Shown piece after piece: positions 10,632 through 22,794 of a DNA stretch of 64,000 nt. Under the pieces are notes generated by a model. It was not told the origin of the DNA and did no database searches. It saw only the letters and a list, made by a program, of their open reading frames with translations. How positions within the stretch are numbered: position 1 is the first letter of the stretch; each line of letters starts with the position of its first letter. The position numbers were made by a program, and so were the translations under genes. Origin of the DNA: Erinaceus europaeus (Eukaryota > Chordata > Mammalia > Eulipotyphla > Erinaceidae); contig NC_080172.1 of the NCBI RefSeq assembly GCF_950295315.1, positions 82,975,118 through 83,039,117 on the forward strand, given 5' to 3'.

Positions 10632-10815
10632 AAACAGCTAACACTTATAGTTTAGGTGTCACCTACATAAACTCAATCTTCACAAGAACCCTAGGAGTTA
10701 GGTGCTATTTTAATCTCCTCTTTATAGATGAGGACACTGTGATCCAGAGAGGGTAGGTAGAATCCAAGATTCTGGTTTCTGAATTGATGAGCTGGGATTC
10801 AAAACCACATGCAGT
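10632..10815 (+). mobile_element. MIR relic
   Basis: Old mammalian-wide SINE: 'cagctaacacttatag', 'ctcaatcttcacaagaaccct', 'tataga tgagga' core and 'gagctgggattcaaaacc' match the MIR consensus in order. Heavily diverged. Confidence 0.8.
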
Positions 10816-10970
10816 GGGCCCTGGAGTTCATTCTGTCAAATTTCCTGAAAATTCCTCATTGTACTGAACCTGAGCTTGGTGCAGAGGGTACAGACTAACT
10901 TATTTCCTCTCTGGTGCTGTTGGCCTTTCAGACCTGGGTGACGGTGGCTCTGGTATGAAATATGCTTCTG

Positions 10971-11325
10971 GGGGGGTGGGTGGATAGTAGTGCAGGGGGT
11001 TAAATGCACATGGTGCGAAGCACGAGGACTGGCGTATGGATCTGGGTTCAAGCCGCCGGGTCCCCACTTGAGGACGGGGGTTGCTTCACATGCAGTGAAG
11101 CAGATCTACAGGTGTCTTTCTTTCCCCCTGTCTTCCCCTACTCTCTTGATTTCTCTCTGTCCTATCCAGCAACAAGGACAGCAATAACAATAATAATGAT
11201 AAACAACAGGGGCAACAAAAGGGAAAAAATAGCCTCCAGGAGCAATGAGTAGATTTGTCGAGCCCCAATGATAACCCTGGAGGCAAAAATAAATAAATTA
11301 AATAAATAAATAAAAATAAAAGAAA
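10971..11325 (+). mobile_element. SINE-A, long form
   Basis: Head 'tggatagtagtgcaggggg', B box 'gggttcaagccg', then 'gcctccaggagcaatgag' and 'ataaccctggaggcaaa', ending in (AAAT)n. Shows the long-form 3' segment clearly in sense. Confidence 0.9.
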
Positions 11326-11623
11326 GAATTATGCTTCTGGTAGTGAGTGCACAAAACTTTATGTCCATTTTGTACCTGGGAATGTGTGGTGGTTATTAAA
11401 AGCATTCTCCCCCTCCCCCCACAAAGCCACCTTTGTAGGTATAATTTTGCTTTGTCGCCTTTAATAGACTGCTGGAAAAAAAGAAAGAGAAAATACTCAG
11501 TATATAATAATGGGATAGATGAAAATAAAAGGCATTTAGAGAAGTTTTTCTAGGCCTACAAAAACTTTTTGGAGGCTGTCTGATGAAATATTTTTACTTT
11601 TCTACTGATGTAACTTAAGATGT

Positions 11624-11722
11624 AATGAGGGTGAGGGTAGATAGTATGATGGTTATGCCAAGAGAAATCCCTTATACCACCATAAGACAGAGCTGAGCAG
11701 TGCTCTGGTTAAAAAAAAAACA
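11624..11722 (+). mobile_element. SINE-B with internal deletion
   Basis: 'gggtagatagtatgatggttatgc', then skips the B-box region to 'accaccataagacagagctgag' and an A-rich tail. Confidence 0.75.
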
Positions 11723-11734
11723 AACAAAAAACAA

Positions 11735-12745
11735 AGATGTAACAATGTCTGCATAGAATTCCAATATTTCAGGGGAGAGGAGGCCTTTGGGGTCTGTGTG
11801 TGATATGATATGATAGAAAAGGACTTTTAAGTTGGAGATGAGAGTGTTTTTTAGTCATCTATCCTGGTCAGATGAGAAATTTTACCTATGTGTCAACAGT
11901 TATGCTGTAAATCAGTAACTCCCCTATAAAATAGGGAAAAACAAGAATTCTAGGCACTCAAAAGACATTTTAGCCCTTACAAGGTAATAGGCTTGCCCTT
12001 TCTTCCTCCTTTTCCTTACAGCTTAATTTTGCAAAAGTATCCCTGCATTGTTTAGGGCCTCCTCCCCCATTTTCCCTCTGTATTATACACTGAGTTTTAG
12101 AGTTGTGTATGCACTATATATACAACTGACAGGACTATATTGTATCTATAATGAGGAAGTAAATGTATCTGTATGCATTCAGCAGTCAGTTCTTAATTCT
12201 GTGACCCAATAGAATCAGTTCTTACTTTCTAGACCTTGATTTTTTAAAAAATACTTGTTTTGACCTCTTACACATTCACAGTGAGCAGTTGATCTCTAAT
12301 CTTCATAAGGACAAATTGTTATTCAGTTCTAGTTTGCTTGTGAAATGTAACTGAGGTGTTAAGGACTCAGTTAAGAACAACGGGGCCAACTTTAATTTGC
12401 AGTCTGACAGAGGGATTTCCAGTGGGCTGAGAAGAGCCCCATAGGGAGCTGTCTGCCTCCCAAACCCTTTCTAAGCCAGGTCACCACAGGGCGGCTTCAT
12501 TATGTTGTTTGAAGTAGATTCTTAAGACATCAGATGCTCTCATTTGTAAGTTCATAAGCACATTCCAAAGCCAAAAGTAAACATCTTTTACTTAGCTACA
12601 GCTCAGCACACCTTTGTGCTCTATGAGAGAGAGAGAGAGAGAGAGAGCGAGCTATATATTTTTATGTGAGGCAAAAAAAACATGACCTAAAACTGGTACA
12701 TGATTGAGAATTACTGTAGAAGAAACTAACATTTTGATGAGGCAA
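11735..12745. other. Unique intronic sequence with a (GA)n run
   Basis: About 1 kb without recent retroposons. (GA)n at 12625-12648. Nothing else recognised. Confidence 0.5.
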
Positions 12746-12749
12746 ATTT

Positions 12750-13090
12750 TAGTGCAGAGCAGCACTGTGCTAAATGCTGTTGGGGACACAGAAATACTTA
12801 AAGAACAAAGTGGAAGCAGCACAGAGCAATTTATGACAAAAACCTGTAAATAGACATGTTAGGAATCCAAGCAAGGAAGACATTATTACTTAACTGCCCA
12901 GGGTGATAAATGCTTCATAAAGTGATGTTTAAACTGGCTTTTGAAGGATGCATAAGAGCAAAGAAAATAAGTTTTATGATCTCTGTCAGGACAAGTACTA
13001 CTTGTTTTTGCTAAGCATTGTGTCTCTATAGCCAGCACAATATCTGGCCTAGAGATGGTGCTCAAGAAATCTTCATTGAGTGAGTATAGA
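12750..13090 (+). mobile_element. L2 relic
   Basis: 'cactgtgctaaatgctgttggggacacag', 'ggtgataaatgcttcataaag' and the 3' end 'ctggcctagagatggtgctcaag...cattgagtgag' follow the L2 3' consensus in order. Ancient and diverged. Confidence 0.65.
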
Positions 13091-13290
13091 AGGAAGGATT
13101 CAGTCTACTGCATGCTTCAGTCAGGCTGCATGTTAACACGGTTAATTTTAATGGTGTCCTTAATTACTCACATTTTGCAAGCCAATGTGAGGAACTGAAT
13201 AACCGTTTGTTTTTATGAAGACAAGAGACCACCTATTCACTGCGAATGTCTAAAAGGTCAAAACCATAAGTATTTAAGAGATTTCATTGT

Positions 13291-13462
13291 GGCGCTGGAT
13301 GGTGGCACACTGGTGGGGTTAAACATCCATGTGACGGTGTTGAAGGACCCTGGTCCACATTTGCAGGGTGAGAAGCTTCATAAGTGATGAAGCAGTGCTG
13401 CAGGGTTCTCTTTCTCCCCCCCTTTCCTCATTTTCTTTCTGTCTCTCTTAAAAAAAAAAGGT
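13291..13462 (+). mobile_element. SINE-D
   Basis: 'tggcgctggatggtggcacac', 'gaaggaccctggtcc', 'agaagcttcataagtgatgaag', 'gtgctgcagg', C/T middle, short A tail. Confidence 0.75.
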
Positions 13463-13567
13463 AAAAAGATTTTAGATAAGAAGATTCTGTTAGGTAAGTT
13501 AGAATAATTGTTTTGAGACTGGATGCCTAGTTGGGCTGGACTATGGAAAGCCTTTTGGATCTCAGTA

Positions 13568-13742
13568 GTGTGTCTTTTTAATTATTTTTGAATTTTATTT
13601 TTAGATAGAGGTGGTTGGGAGGTGGGGAGTGTAGACTACAGCTCCAAAGTTTCCTTCAGTGTGGTTGAAGCTGGGCTCAAACCTGGGCTGCTCATACGGC
13701 AGAGCAACATGCTATCCAGGTGAGCCATTTTGCAGGCCTTAT
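13568..13742 (-). mobile_element. SINE-E
   Basis: Antisense: 'tatttttagatagaggtgg', 'gctccaaagtttccttcagtg', 'gctgggctcaaacctgggc', 'tatccaggtgagccatttt'. Confidence 0.65.
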
Positions 13743-13975
13743 CCTGCTGGTTTATGGATGTTTTGGAGACTGCTTTAGGACAAGGACTCTGCTTTAGGAC
13801 AAGTACTGACATGGCCAGGAGATGTGGGGGTCTGTTATATTATATGGCAAGATTGGACTAGGCTGTAGCAGTGGGACTAGAAATATCTGATAGGGAGAGT
13901 CTAGAAAGGATAGGTTGACTATATTTGAGACTGATCAGATAGATGAGAGCTAAGAGGAGAAATTGAAAGTAAGTT

Positions 13976-14253
13976 TTTTTTTTTTTTTTTTTTTTTTTTT
14001 CCTGTTTCTATCTAGTGATCTCCACCAGGGTTGTTATTAGGACTTGGTGCCTGCATGAACAATAACTCTCAGCAGCCTTTTTTTTTTTTTTTGATAGTAC
14101 AGAGAGAAATTGAAAGAGAGGGATAGAAAGGGAGAAAGAGAGACACCTGCGGAGCTACTACACTGCTTGTGAAGCTTCCCCCTTTGCAGGTACAAACCCT
14201 CTGCAGTGGTTTGTATCCTGCTCCTTGGGCAGGCACGCCACTGCCTGGCTCCA
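13976..14253 (-). mobile_element. SINE-A/D-like long form, degenerate
   Basis: Poly-T, then 'ctccaccagggttgttatt', 'gcctgcatgaacaataactc', 'tgatagtacagagagaaattg', 'gaagcttccccctttgcagg', 'gccactgcctggctcc'. Looks intermediate between SINE-A long form and SINE-D. Confidence 0.7.
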
Positions 14254-14254
14254 G

Positions 14255-14880
14255 ATACTTACTATTTAAAATCTGGGGAGGCAAGTGGTACAGCTGATCT
14301 CAGATTCTTTTCTGACTTACTGACTTGAGCTGAGCTTTCTGTACTTATATGTGGAAACCATTGCTTCTTTTGAAGTTTTTCCAGAAACTTTAATTTCAGT
14401 TTACTTAAAAAACTACTGGAAAAAAAATACTGGCCTTTTAAATCAAATAAATATTCTTAGAACCACTAAAAATTCAGTTGAGTGAGAACCATAAAAAATA
14501 ATACTTTATTTGTTGAAAGTTATGTTACATTCCAAACTTGGAAACACCTAATAAATGATCACAATGACTTATGCTAGGTAATAATTTCGTTTATAGGAAA
14601 TGGTTTGCCAGAATCAGTTTTTGAGTAAAATGCTTCATTTGTTTATCTAATATTTTGGTTTTAAAGGTATTCATGTGATTTTTACAAATTGAAGAATTTA
14701 CCAATTTGGATGTTTTCTTTTGTTACAGTATTTATTCCCTTTTGAGAAGCACAAAAGGTGTTTTATTTTCAATTTTGTCTCCTTGCTGGGCATAATCTAG
14801 TAGACCATTTAACTGGTTTTTTTTTTTTTTCTGGTAATGGGGCATTTCAATGAGGTAGCTTCTATTAAGAACTAGAAAAC
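14255..14880. other. Unique intronic sequence
   Basis: AT-rich; no repeat or exon recognised. Confidence 0.45.
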
Positions 14881-14883
14881 TGG

Positions 14884-15095
14884 ATCTGTGTGGTGGTGCA
14901 CCTGGTTGAGTGCACATGTTACAATGAGCAAGGACCAGGGTTTGAGCCCCAGTCCCCACCTGCTGGGGGAAAGCTTTGCAAGTGGTGAAGCTGTGCTGCA
15001 GGTGTCTCTCTGTCTCTCTCCCTCTCTACCACCCCCTTTCCTCTTGATTTCTGGCTGTCTCTATCCATAAATAGAGCTAATAAAAAAATTAGAAA
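14884..15095 (+). mobile_element. SINE-D
   Basis: 'tgtggtggtgcacctggttgag', 'gggtttgagccccagtcccc', 'gggggaaagctttgcaagtgg', 'tgctgcaggtgtctctctg', ends 'ctatccataaatagag'. Confidence 0.88.
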
Positions 15096-15264
15096 ATTAT
15101 ATCTCAAAATCCAAACAGTTTTATAATTTATGGAATTGTATTTTAGAAGGATCTAAAATAGATCTACATTTTTGCTATTTAAACAATTTACTGACTGTGA
15201 TTTACTTATTTCCTGTAATACTTAGACTTTGTCATTATGAATACATTGATTACTCAGTTTCCTT

Positions 15265-15468
15265 TTTATAATATTTTATTTATTTTAATGAGAGGGAGAG
15301 GGAGAGGGAGAGGGGAAGGGGAGGGGAGAGAGAGAGAGAGAAAGGGAGAGGCCAGAAAACTGCTCAGTTCTGGTTTATGGTGGTACTGGGAATTGAACCT
15401 AGGACCTCAGAGCCTCAGGCATGAAAATCTTTTTCATAACCATTATGCTGTCTCCCCCAGCCCCAGAT
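15265..15468 (-). mobile_element. SINE-B with expanded (GGGAGA)n
   Basis: Antisense: 'tatttattttaatgagagg', purine run 15292-15350, 'gggaattgaacctagg', 'cagagcctcaggcatg', 'ctgtctcccccagcccc'. Confidence 0.85.
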
Positions 15469-15474
15469 TATAGT

Positions 15475-15925
15475 TTCATTTTAATTTAGGGATTGTTTTA
15501 GTGGCTCAGGAGGAATTAAAACTACACTCTGCTTTTTTACCGGATAAAGCTTGCCTGCTAGACATTTTGAGTCTTTTAGTGCTTTTTATTTATTCAGTTT
15601 TTTTTTTTTTAATTACGAATTGAGTACTTTCTAGATGTTACTTATGGTCACAGGCTTTTGACATTACTGTCATTGTACCAACCACTACAGTCTTATGGTC
15701 TATCTGATGAACCTAATATACTATGGTCATTAGACTTCACATTTACTAGCATCTGGTACAGAATAAGACTAGACTCTGCATGAGATCAGTATTCTTGTAA
15801 ATATTGCTAAAGGGCATGGATTTTATGGTAGGGTTTAGAAGAAGCATTACTTTGTGACTTACTTGTGATTACCACTTATATTCTAGACGTGAGATTTCTG
15901 AATTGAGCTTCTTTGTATAACTGAT
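15475..15925. other. Unique intronic sequence
   Basis: AT-rich; nothing recognised. Confidence 0.4.
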
Positions 15926-15930
15926 TTCTT

Positions 15931-16126
15931 TTAAAAAAAATAATTTTGTTCATTATAGGATAGACACAAAGAGAAATTGAGAGGAGAGGGAGAAAGAGAT
16001 ACTTGCAGCCCTACTTCAACACTTTTGAAACAATCCCCCTGCAGTGGGGACGAGGGGCTTGAACTTGGGTTCTTGTGTACCATAGTGTGTGTGTGCTTAA
16101 CCGAGTGTACCACTGCCAGGCCCTTG
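15931..16126 (-). mobile_element. SINE-D
   Basis: Antisense: 'ggatagacacaaagagaaattg', 'caatccccctgcagtggggacg', 'ggcttgaacttggg', 'ccactgccaggccc'. Confidence 0.8.
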
Positions 16127-16287
16127 ATTTCTTTCTTTTTTTTCTTTTTTTGATTTCTTACTCTGTACATTTTGTTTCCTTTAAAGAAAGTGCATAGTTA
16201 TTTACATTTACATGAGTCATTTACATGAGTCCTGACAGTCAAATTGAATGATTGCAGCTAAGTTATTCTGAAATGTTAAAGAAATTT

Positions 16288-16445
16288 TTTATTGGACTAG
16301 CAAGATAGCTAACCTAGGGAGGTGCTTGATTTATCATGCTTCTAACTCAGGTTGGAGCTTAGCCCCCATTGTACTGAGGGAAGCTTTGGTGCTGTGGTAT
16401 AATTCCCTCTGTCTGCATATCTGTCTGTAGGCTTGGGCAGTTAAG
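16288..16445 (+). mobile_element. SINE-E-like, degenerate
   Basis: 'ttggactagcaagatagc', 'gttggagcttagccccc', 'gggaagctttggtgctgtgg'. Weak resemblance to SINE-E in sense. Confidence 0.4.
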
Positions 16446-16449
16446 CCTT

Positions 16450-17255
16450 GGAATGGACAAACAAAACAAAACAAAACACTATTTAATTTTTTTCCTAGGA
16501 ATTCTAGAAATTCTAGGAAGCTGTGTATGGTGAGCTTATAAAATAGTATTTTTGCTGCCCTGCCAGACCTTTTCACTAGAGTCAAATGTCATGCTTTGTT
16601 TTATGTACACAGAAGATTGTCTGCAGTTCTAGAAAACCCAGAAGTGCAGACTTAAGATAAAATTCTCAGGCAGAATTCAAGAGATGCCTAGAATAAAGGA
16701 TCTGGATGATGCATAGTTGGGGTGAGTCTTTTTAGACTGAGGGTTAGTACTGAAGTCAGCCTCACTGAGTATAATAAACCTGTAGTGAAAATGCGATAGG
16801 GGAAACTGGAGATGGGGTGCCTTTCTTGCCTGGGAGGAGAGGTCAAGCTTGCTGTTCTCTTTTCCCTTTGCTTTCCCTTTATTCCTGGGTCATTTTTGTC
16901 ATTTATGTTTATCTAGTTGTATTTTGTACCGAAAGCTAGTAAAATGTAATATCTGAAAATTATTTTCCACATTAAAATCTGTAAGTTAAAGGCTTAGAAT
17001 GGAAATAAATGTAGGCAGTATTTTTGCAGGTAAACAAACTACACCTCAGTCTTGGATTGATTTTCTCAGTGATCTCTGTGCCAGATTCTAGGATCATAGT
17101 AGTGAGCAGATTTCAATCCGGCTATCTTCTCCTGGAGCCTCCATGGGCATTAGGAAAGGTCTTAATCAAATATTTAGACCTAGGGTTGGTTATTTGTCAG
17201 GGCTTTGAAGGAAAGATCAGAAGGTTTTCAAAAGCACTTAACAATGAAACTGGTC
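16450..17255. other. Unique intronic sequence
   Basis: No recent retroposon or exon recognised. Confidence 0.4.
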
Positions 17256-17257
17256 TG

Positions 17258-17610
17258 TTAGTGAGTGAGTGAGTGAGTGAGTGAGAAGTGGGATAAGGGC
17301 AGAAGTGTGGTGAGGGAGCTGTCAGGGAAGAGTTGTCTCAGGAAGTGTGACTGGAGGTGAGATCTAAATGGTGAATAGCTGTAAACTAAGGATGGGAGGA
17401 TAATGTGCTAAAGGTCCAAGGAAGGAACAAAAAGAAATACCTTGACTAGAGTGTATTAATAATAAGATGGGGTGTGAGAGAGTTGCAAAATGATGTCCCC
17501 AAGGGGAGACAAGTTGTGGCTATACAACTTTGTTTCTCATAGGCAAGTTTGAAGATTTTAGCTTTCATTCCAAGAATTTATTAGAGCGGTAATGTGATCA
17601 TCATTGCAGG
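17258..17610 (+). mobile_element. Possible L2 relic
   Basis: 'gtgagtgag' runs, 'agtgtgactggaggtgagatct', 'gctaaaggtccaaggaaggaac' and 'ttcattccaagaatttatt...gcggtaatgtgatca' resemble the L2 3' region. Weakly supported. Confidence 0.4.
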
Positions 17611-17840
17611 TTATAGAACCATCATTTTTTTTCCTTTTCAGGGCCTCAGTTAGAATATGCAGTGTGAGAAGGGTTAAACTTTTATGTGCAGGGGATCATT
17701 CTGTTTTCTGCCAAGGCTCTGTTTATACTGTCTGCATAGCCCTCTGTCCTTCAGTACCGATCCTTGAATAAAAGGGTTAATTTACAGCTTAAGAATGTTT
17801 CTCAATTGTGGGAGTGAATTTTAATCTTACTGGTACATTC

Positions 17841-17889
17841 CTAAAGAAGTCTCTCTCTCTCTCTCTCTCTTTTTTTTTTTTTTTTTTTA
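17841..17889 (+). repeat. (CT)n plus poly-T
   Basis: CT dinucleotides at 17850-17870 followed by about 18 T. Confidence 0.85.
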
Positions 17890-18846
17890 CTAATCTGAGT
17901 CTGCAAGGGAGATTTTATTACTTTGCTAAAAAGAGAGAAGCCCCAGAATTACAAATTCTGCTGCTGGGAAGTTCCTGGTACCATCCAGTCTGTCTTTTTA
18001 CCTTTAACAAAGCAGCAACACTACCTTGAAGTCTTCCAAGGAATTAAATCCACCATGCTCCTGCTGCTTGCCCCAGGTTAGGGAGCTACTGAATGGAGGA
18101 GAGTATCTTATATTTCCAATGTTGAATACCTGGACTTCCCTAAAAACTTAGTATACCAAAAGACAGGCATGAGAGTTAGTATGATTCTCTCTCTCTCTTT
18201 TTTTTTTTTGTAAGCAAATGTCAGACTTTATTCAAATAGAAATGATGTCCATCTTTTTTAAAAATTTATTTTAAATTTTATTAGTAATAGTATTGATTAC
18301 AAAATAATAAGATAACAGGAGTAGAATTCTGCTTCTGTTCCCACCACCAAAGTTCTGTATCCCCACCCCCTTCATCGGGACTTACAGTAGTTCTCCCAAA
18401 GTTGCAGATATGAGTTAATATATATATATATATATTTTTTTTCATATATATATATATTTTTCCCTTTATTTTTTCCTATGGTTTTGCATTCTCTTCCTAA
18501 GTCACACTTATTTATATCTGTAATAAATTACATAGTATAGCTCAAAAGTAACCAAAGAATGAGACCTGAGGCCATATGGAGGGCAGGGAGTTAGGTTTAT
18601 TTTACGTTAAGGGGTTACAGGCCAGATTCCTACCAGATGTGCACACGCTTGTTCCACAACTTTCTATCAGTTTCAAACTGGATGTGGCACAAGCTGATTG
18701 GTTAGAAACAAAGTCCATCAAGGTGCTGACAATAAAGATGAGAGCGGGTTGGCTACAATCAGAGCCCGCCTGGAATGTAGAAGTGTGTGTCCACCAGGAG
18801 CCTATAGATTTTTCATTTCATACCTATTACTACTTCTGAATGTCCT

Positions 18847-18847
18847 T

Positions 18848-18896
<49 letters not shown>
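18847..18896 (+). repeat. (TC)n microsatellite
   Basis: About 24 uninterrupted CT units inside an L1 fragment. Confidence 0.9.
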
Positions 18897-18897
<1 letters not shown>

Positions 18898-19211
18898 GTC
18901 CTCTCTGGGAATTGGAGTTCAGAGCTCTGGTCATTTTCTTATTTCTCCCCCTCTGGGAGTATGGACAAAAATTTTTTATAGGCTGCAGAAGGTGGGATTT
19001 CTGGCTTCTGTAATTATTCCTCCACTGGTCATGGACATTGGCAGATTGATCGATACCACCCCCAGCCTGTTTTTATCTTTCCCTATGGGGTAGGATTCTG
19101 GAGAGGTGAGTTCCAGGACACATTGGTGAGGTTGTTTGTCCAGGGAAGTCAGGATGGCATCATGATAGCATCTACAACTCAGTGGCTGAAAGGTGATAAG
19201 ATATAAAGCAG

Positions 19212-19347
19212 GATAAAATGATTAGGGTAGGGGTAGATAGTATAATGGTTATGCAAAGGAACTCTCATGCCTGAGGCTCTGAAGTCCCAGGTTCAATTCC
19301 CCACATCACCATAAGCCAGAGCTGAACAATGCTCTGGTGGAAAAGAA
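19212..19347 (+). mobile_element. SINE-B inside an L1 fragment
   Basis: 'ggtagatagtataatggttatgc', 'catgcctgaggctctgaagtc', 'caggttcaattcc', 'accataagccagagctgaac'. A near-consensus copy. Confidence 0.92.
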
Positions 19348-19934
19348 AAAGAGAAAAAAGGATAAAGGATAAAGTGATTAATGAACAGGAACCAAAAAAA
19401 GTAGGAATAGAGCAGAAGAGAACAGGGATCTTAGGGTGGAAAGAAGCTAGGAAGTCTACTTTAGGTATGTTTCTAGGGGCCTATGACTTATGTAGTTTTT
19501 GCTTCAGTTTGATAGCTAACATGGAGTTGAACAAATATATTGTCTGGGAAGATGGTATTAGAGTTGATAGGGCTAGAAAGTTGGGTTAGGGCAGAGAATA
19601 TCTCCCAAACTTGAAGAAAATCTTTGAATAAAATTACCTATTTACCATGCTTGTCTTATCCTGGGCCCATATATATTATTCATATTTGGCACAGGAGCCT
19701 GTGTAGCCTCTCTGTCTCTGTTGGTCTGAGCTCACATTTCATGATCAGAGCTGGGAACATTCTAGGTGGCAGGGAAGGATGACCTAGTCTTCCTTCGGAG
19801 GGTGGGGCAATCCTTACCACAACTTGTACTTTATATCAATGACAAGTTTCTAGAGTGGCCCATGAGAGGGCTTATGATGATGTTACTGATGGAGGTGACC
19901 AGTGATGGTGGAAAGAAGGATCTATTACAGGAAT

Positions 19935-20122
19935 GTCTTTTTATTTATGTATTTATTATTGGATAGAAACAGAGAGAAATTGAGAGGGAGTGAGTGGGGA
20001 CAGAGAGAGGGAGAGAGACAGACAGGCAGGGGTGCAGAGCCCTGCTTTATCACTCATGAAGCTTTCCCCCTGCAGGTGAGGACCAGGGACTTGAACCTGG
20101 GTCCTTGTACACTATAGTTCTT
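19935..20122 (-). mobile_element. SINE-D
   Basis: Antisense: 'tattggatagaaacagagag', 'gctttccccctgcaggtgagg', 'gacttgaacctgggtcc'. The head is truncated. Confidence 0.85.
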
Positions 20123-20173
20123 AAATAGTTGCTTTAGTGTTTTGTTCTGTAGCTATGCAGAAATCATCGTGAA

Positions 20174-20175
<2 letters not shown>

Positions 20176-20241
<66 letters not shown>
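20176..20241 (+). repeat. (CA)n microsatellite
   Basis: About 33 pure CA units, a likely polymorphic marker. Confidence 0.95.
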
Positions 20242-20243
<2 letters not shown>

Positions 20244-20244
20244 A

Positions 20245-20735
20245 TTCTTTCCCTTCCTCCAGGAGATGCTTTGGGAGAAATGTCTTCTGTACTTAGACCT
20301 AACACACTGAGAGTACAGAATACATTAAATAAAGTGAGAAGTCTTCCGTATCGTTCAATGGGTTTGTCAAATATGGATAATGAGATTAATAGTACTTTTA
20401 TATCTGTGCAGTAGTTTATATTATATGGAGCCTACAATATATAATATGTAATATATATTATATACATGGTTAGAGATACCATATAACATTTGGTATAACA
20501 TATAATAATATAAGAAAGCAATAATAGAGGAAAGAACTTTAGTAGCCATCTAATTCAATTTAGTAGCTTCATTTGCTAGATGAGGAGGGAGACTATTAGA
20601 GAGGCTAAGATACCAACCAACTCAAAACATTCTGCTCAAGCCCTTAAGTCAAAACAAACTATAGTCACATTGATAACTGACTTCCTAAGGAAGAGAGGCT
20701 GCCCAACTCAGAAGCTTCCTAGCCCAACACAAGTA
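20245..20735. other. Unique AT-rich intronic sequence
   Basis: Includes a TATA/TAATATATA-rich patch at 20418-20515. Nothing recognised. Confidence 0.4.
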
Positions 20736-20750
20736 ATAAGAAAACCTGAT

Positions 20751-21028
20751 GTAGGGCAGTAGCGCAGTGGGTTAAGCCCAGAGGTTGCAAAGCCCAAGGA
20801 CCAGCTTAAGGATCCAAGTTCGAGCCCCTGGCTCCCTACCTGCAGGGGAGTCGCTTCACAGGTGGTGAAGCAGGTCTGCAGGTGTCTGTCTTTCTCTCTC
20901 TCTCTCTGTCTTCCCCTCCTCTCTCCATTTCTCTCTGTCCTATCCAACAAGGATGACAACAATAATAACTACAACAATAAAACAAGAGCAATGAAAGAAA
21001 ATAAATAAATAAATAAATATTAAAAAAA
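20751..21028 (+). mobile_element. SINE-A, short form, with TSD
   Basis: TSD agaaaacctgat at 20739-20750 and 21029-21040. Head 'gtagggcagtagcgcagtggg', B box 'agttcgagcccctgg', tail ends (AAAT)n. Confidence 0.93.
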
Positions 21029-21117
21029 AGAAAACCTGATGGAAAACTAAAGATTACTGGGAAGATGTGTTGGATCTAGAACCTTTGCTTCCCATTAGTC
21101 TTTACTTTTCCATCACA

Positions 21118-21345
21118 CTTGCACTGCTGAGCCACTGCTCCTGGCGCCCATTTTTTCCCCTTTTACTGGATAGGACAGAAAGAAATCGGGAGGGGAGGAG
21201 AGGTAGAGAGGGAGAGAGAAAGACACCTGCAGACCTGTTTCGCCGCTTGTGAAGTGTCGTCCCTGCAGGTGGGGCAGAGGCTTGAACATGGATCCTTGTG
21301 CTTAGTGCTCTATGTGCCTAAGTGGGTACGTCACTGCCCACCCCC
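21118..21345 (-). mobile_element. SINE-A, long-form remnant
   Basis: Antisense: 'ccactgctcctggcgccc', 'ttactggataggacag', 'cctgcaggtggggcagagg', 'gtacgtcactgcccacccc'. Confidence 0.8.
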
Positions 21346-21658
21346 CTTACATCACATATGGGCTGGGAACCTTCTGATTTGGGCAGTCTCTCATAGGAAG
21401 TTGGTATCAATGTGACTGTGGTTTGCTTTGATTTAAGGGCTTGAGCCAAAACTTGGATTTGTACATTGATCTGAAATTAGTGTTTACTCAGTAATTGAGA
21501 CCTTTTTTGAAATTTGATCATTATAAGTTTCAGTCATGTATAGAACTTTATCAACTGATTGAGGGGATGCTGATAACAGTCCAGAGACAGGGACACAATT
21601 CAGTGTTAGTGCTGGCCAGAGCACTTTACTGTTCACGTGTGTACACATATGTGTGCTT

Positions 21659-21666
21659 ACACACAC

Positions 21667-21703
<37 letters not shown>
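21659..21703 (+). repeat. (CA)n microsatellite
   Basis: CA repeat with a few CATA interruptions; about 15 clean units at 21675-21703. Confidence 0.9.
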
Positions 21704-21706
<3 letters not shown>

Positions 21707-22118
21707 TCACACTGCTTTGTGGGAGTATTACCACCTCAGCATTTATCACACTATAAGACATTTGTCAACTTATTAGGTTGTAAAGTTCTTGTCAGTGTGG
21801 GCTGGTGGTTAGCAGGGTTTTGGTAAATATTTGAATGAGTGAATGAAAGCATTAAAAGTGACATCATGCTGGTTAAATTTTAAAGAGTTGTCATTTTCTG
21901 TAATGATCTTAAAGACTTGTCTCTTTCTACTTAAAAAGCAGTTGATTTTTTTTTTTTTTAGTTAGCACTCTGATTAATATGCTAACTTGCAGTGCCTTGC
22001 TCAGAGCAAATAGTCATAAATTTTGTTGAGTGATTATTGCTTAGAATAGAGTGTGTCTCTTTTGCTGGGCTGTTGAACATGCTCAGATGAAACTTCTGGT
22101 ATTTAGAATTAGGTATGA

Positions 22119-22320
22119 TAGGGGCTGACAAGTGGCTCACCTGCTACAACATGCATGCTACTTTACTCAAGGACCTGGGTCCAAATCCTGGACCACCACA
22201 TGGAATTGCTTGCAAGGGGGAAGCTTCATGTTGGTTGAACATTGCTGTAGTGTTTCTCTTTCTCTCTCTATCTAACTGTCTGTCTAGAAGAAAGAAAGAG
22301 AAATGGCCACAGGAGTAGTA
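22119..22320 (+). mobile_element. SINE-D/E-like, degenerate
   Basis: 'ggggctgacaagtggctcacc', 'gacctgggtccaaatcctgg', 'ggggaagcttcatg', then a C/T middle and 'atggccacaggagtag'. Confidence 0.6.
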
Positions 22321-22577
22321 GAGCTTACCAGGCTTCAAGATGTGAATGCTCTGTTTTTTAGTTGTTGTTTTTTTCCTGTGCATAATTTGGGGCTATGGCC
22401 AACATGGAGGTATACCTTTTTCATTGTAGTTATATGATTGCTCTTATAGCAAGCTGTCTCTATGAGGGACAGTGAAAGAAGATGGTGGTGAGAGCCATTC
22501 CTATTTTTCCATCCTTTTCTGTTCTAAGTCCCAAACTGGCTTTTTGGTAATTTGGTCCTCTTAATCATGAGTAGTTG

Positions 22578-22790
22578 AGGAGGCCAGGCAGTGGTATACG
22601 TGGTTGAGTGCACATGTTACAGTGCTCTAGAAGCCAGGTTCAAGTTCCTGGTCCTGACCTGCAGGGGGAAAGCTTCAAAGTGGTGAAGCAGTACTGCAGG
22701 TTTCTCTCTCTCTCTCTCTCCTCTCAAGTTCTCTATCTCTATTTGATAGATAAGTAAATAAGTAAATAAAGTATCTCTTAAAAAAGGTAG
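22578..22790 (+). mobile_element. SINE-D
   Basis: 'ggaggccaggcagtggta', 'tggttgagtgcacatgttac', 'aggttcaagttcctgg', 'gcagggggaaagcttc', (CT)n and (AAAT/AAGT)n tail. Confidence 0.88.
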
Positions 22791-22794
22791 TTGA

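Larger units (their letters stand above)
18253..19930 (-). mobile_element. L1 3'-end fragment (antisense), interrupted
   Basis: Segments 'actgcagaaggtgggattt'-type and 'gtcatggacattggcagattg' match the 3' UTR of the L1 at 36374-39198, and the part to 19930 matches the fragments at 51195 and 63240. The poly-A side is near 18253. A (CT)n tract (18847-18896) and a sense SINE-B (19212-19347) split it. No ORF2 coding remains. Confidence 0.75.
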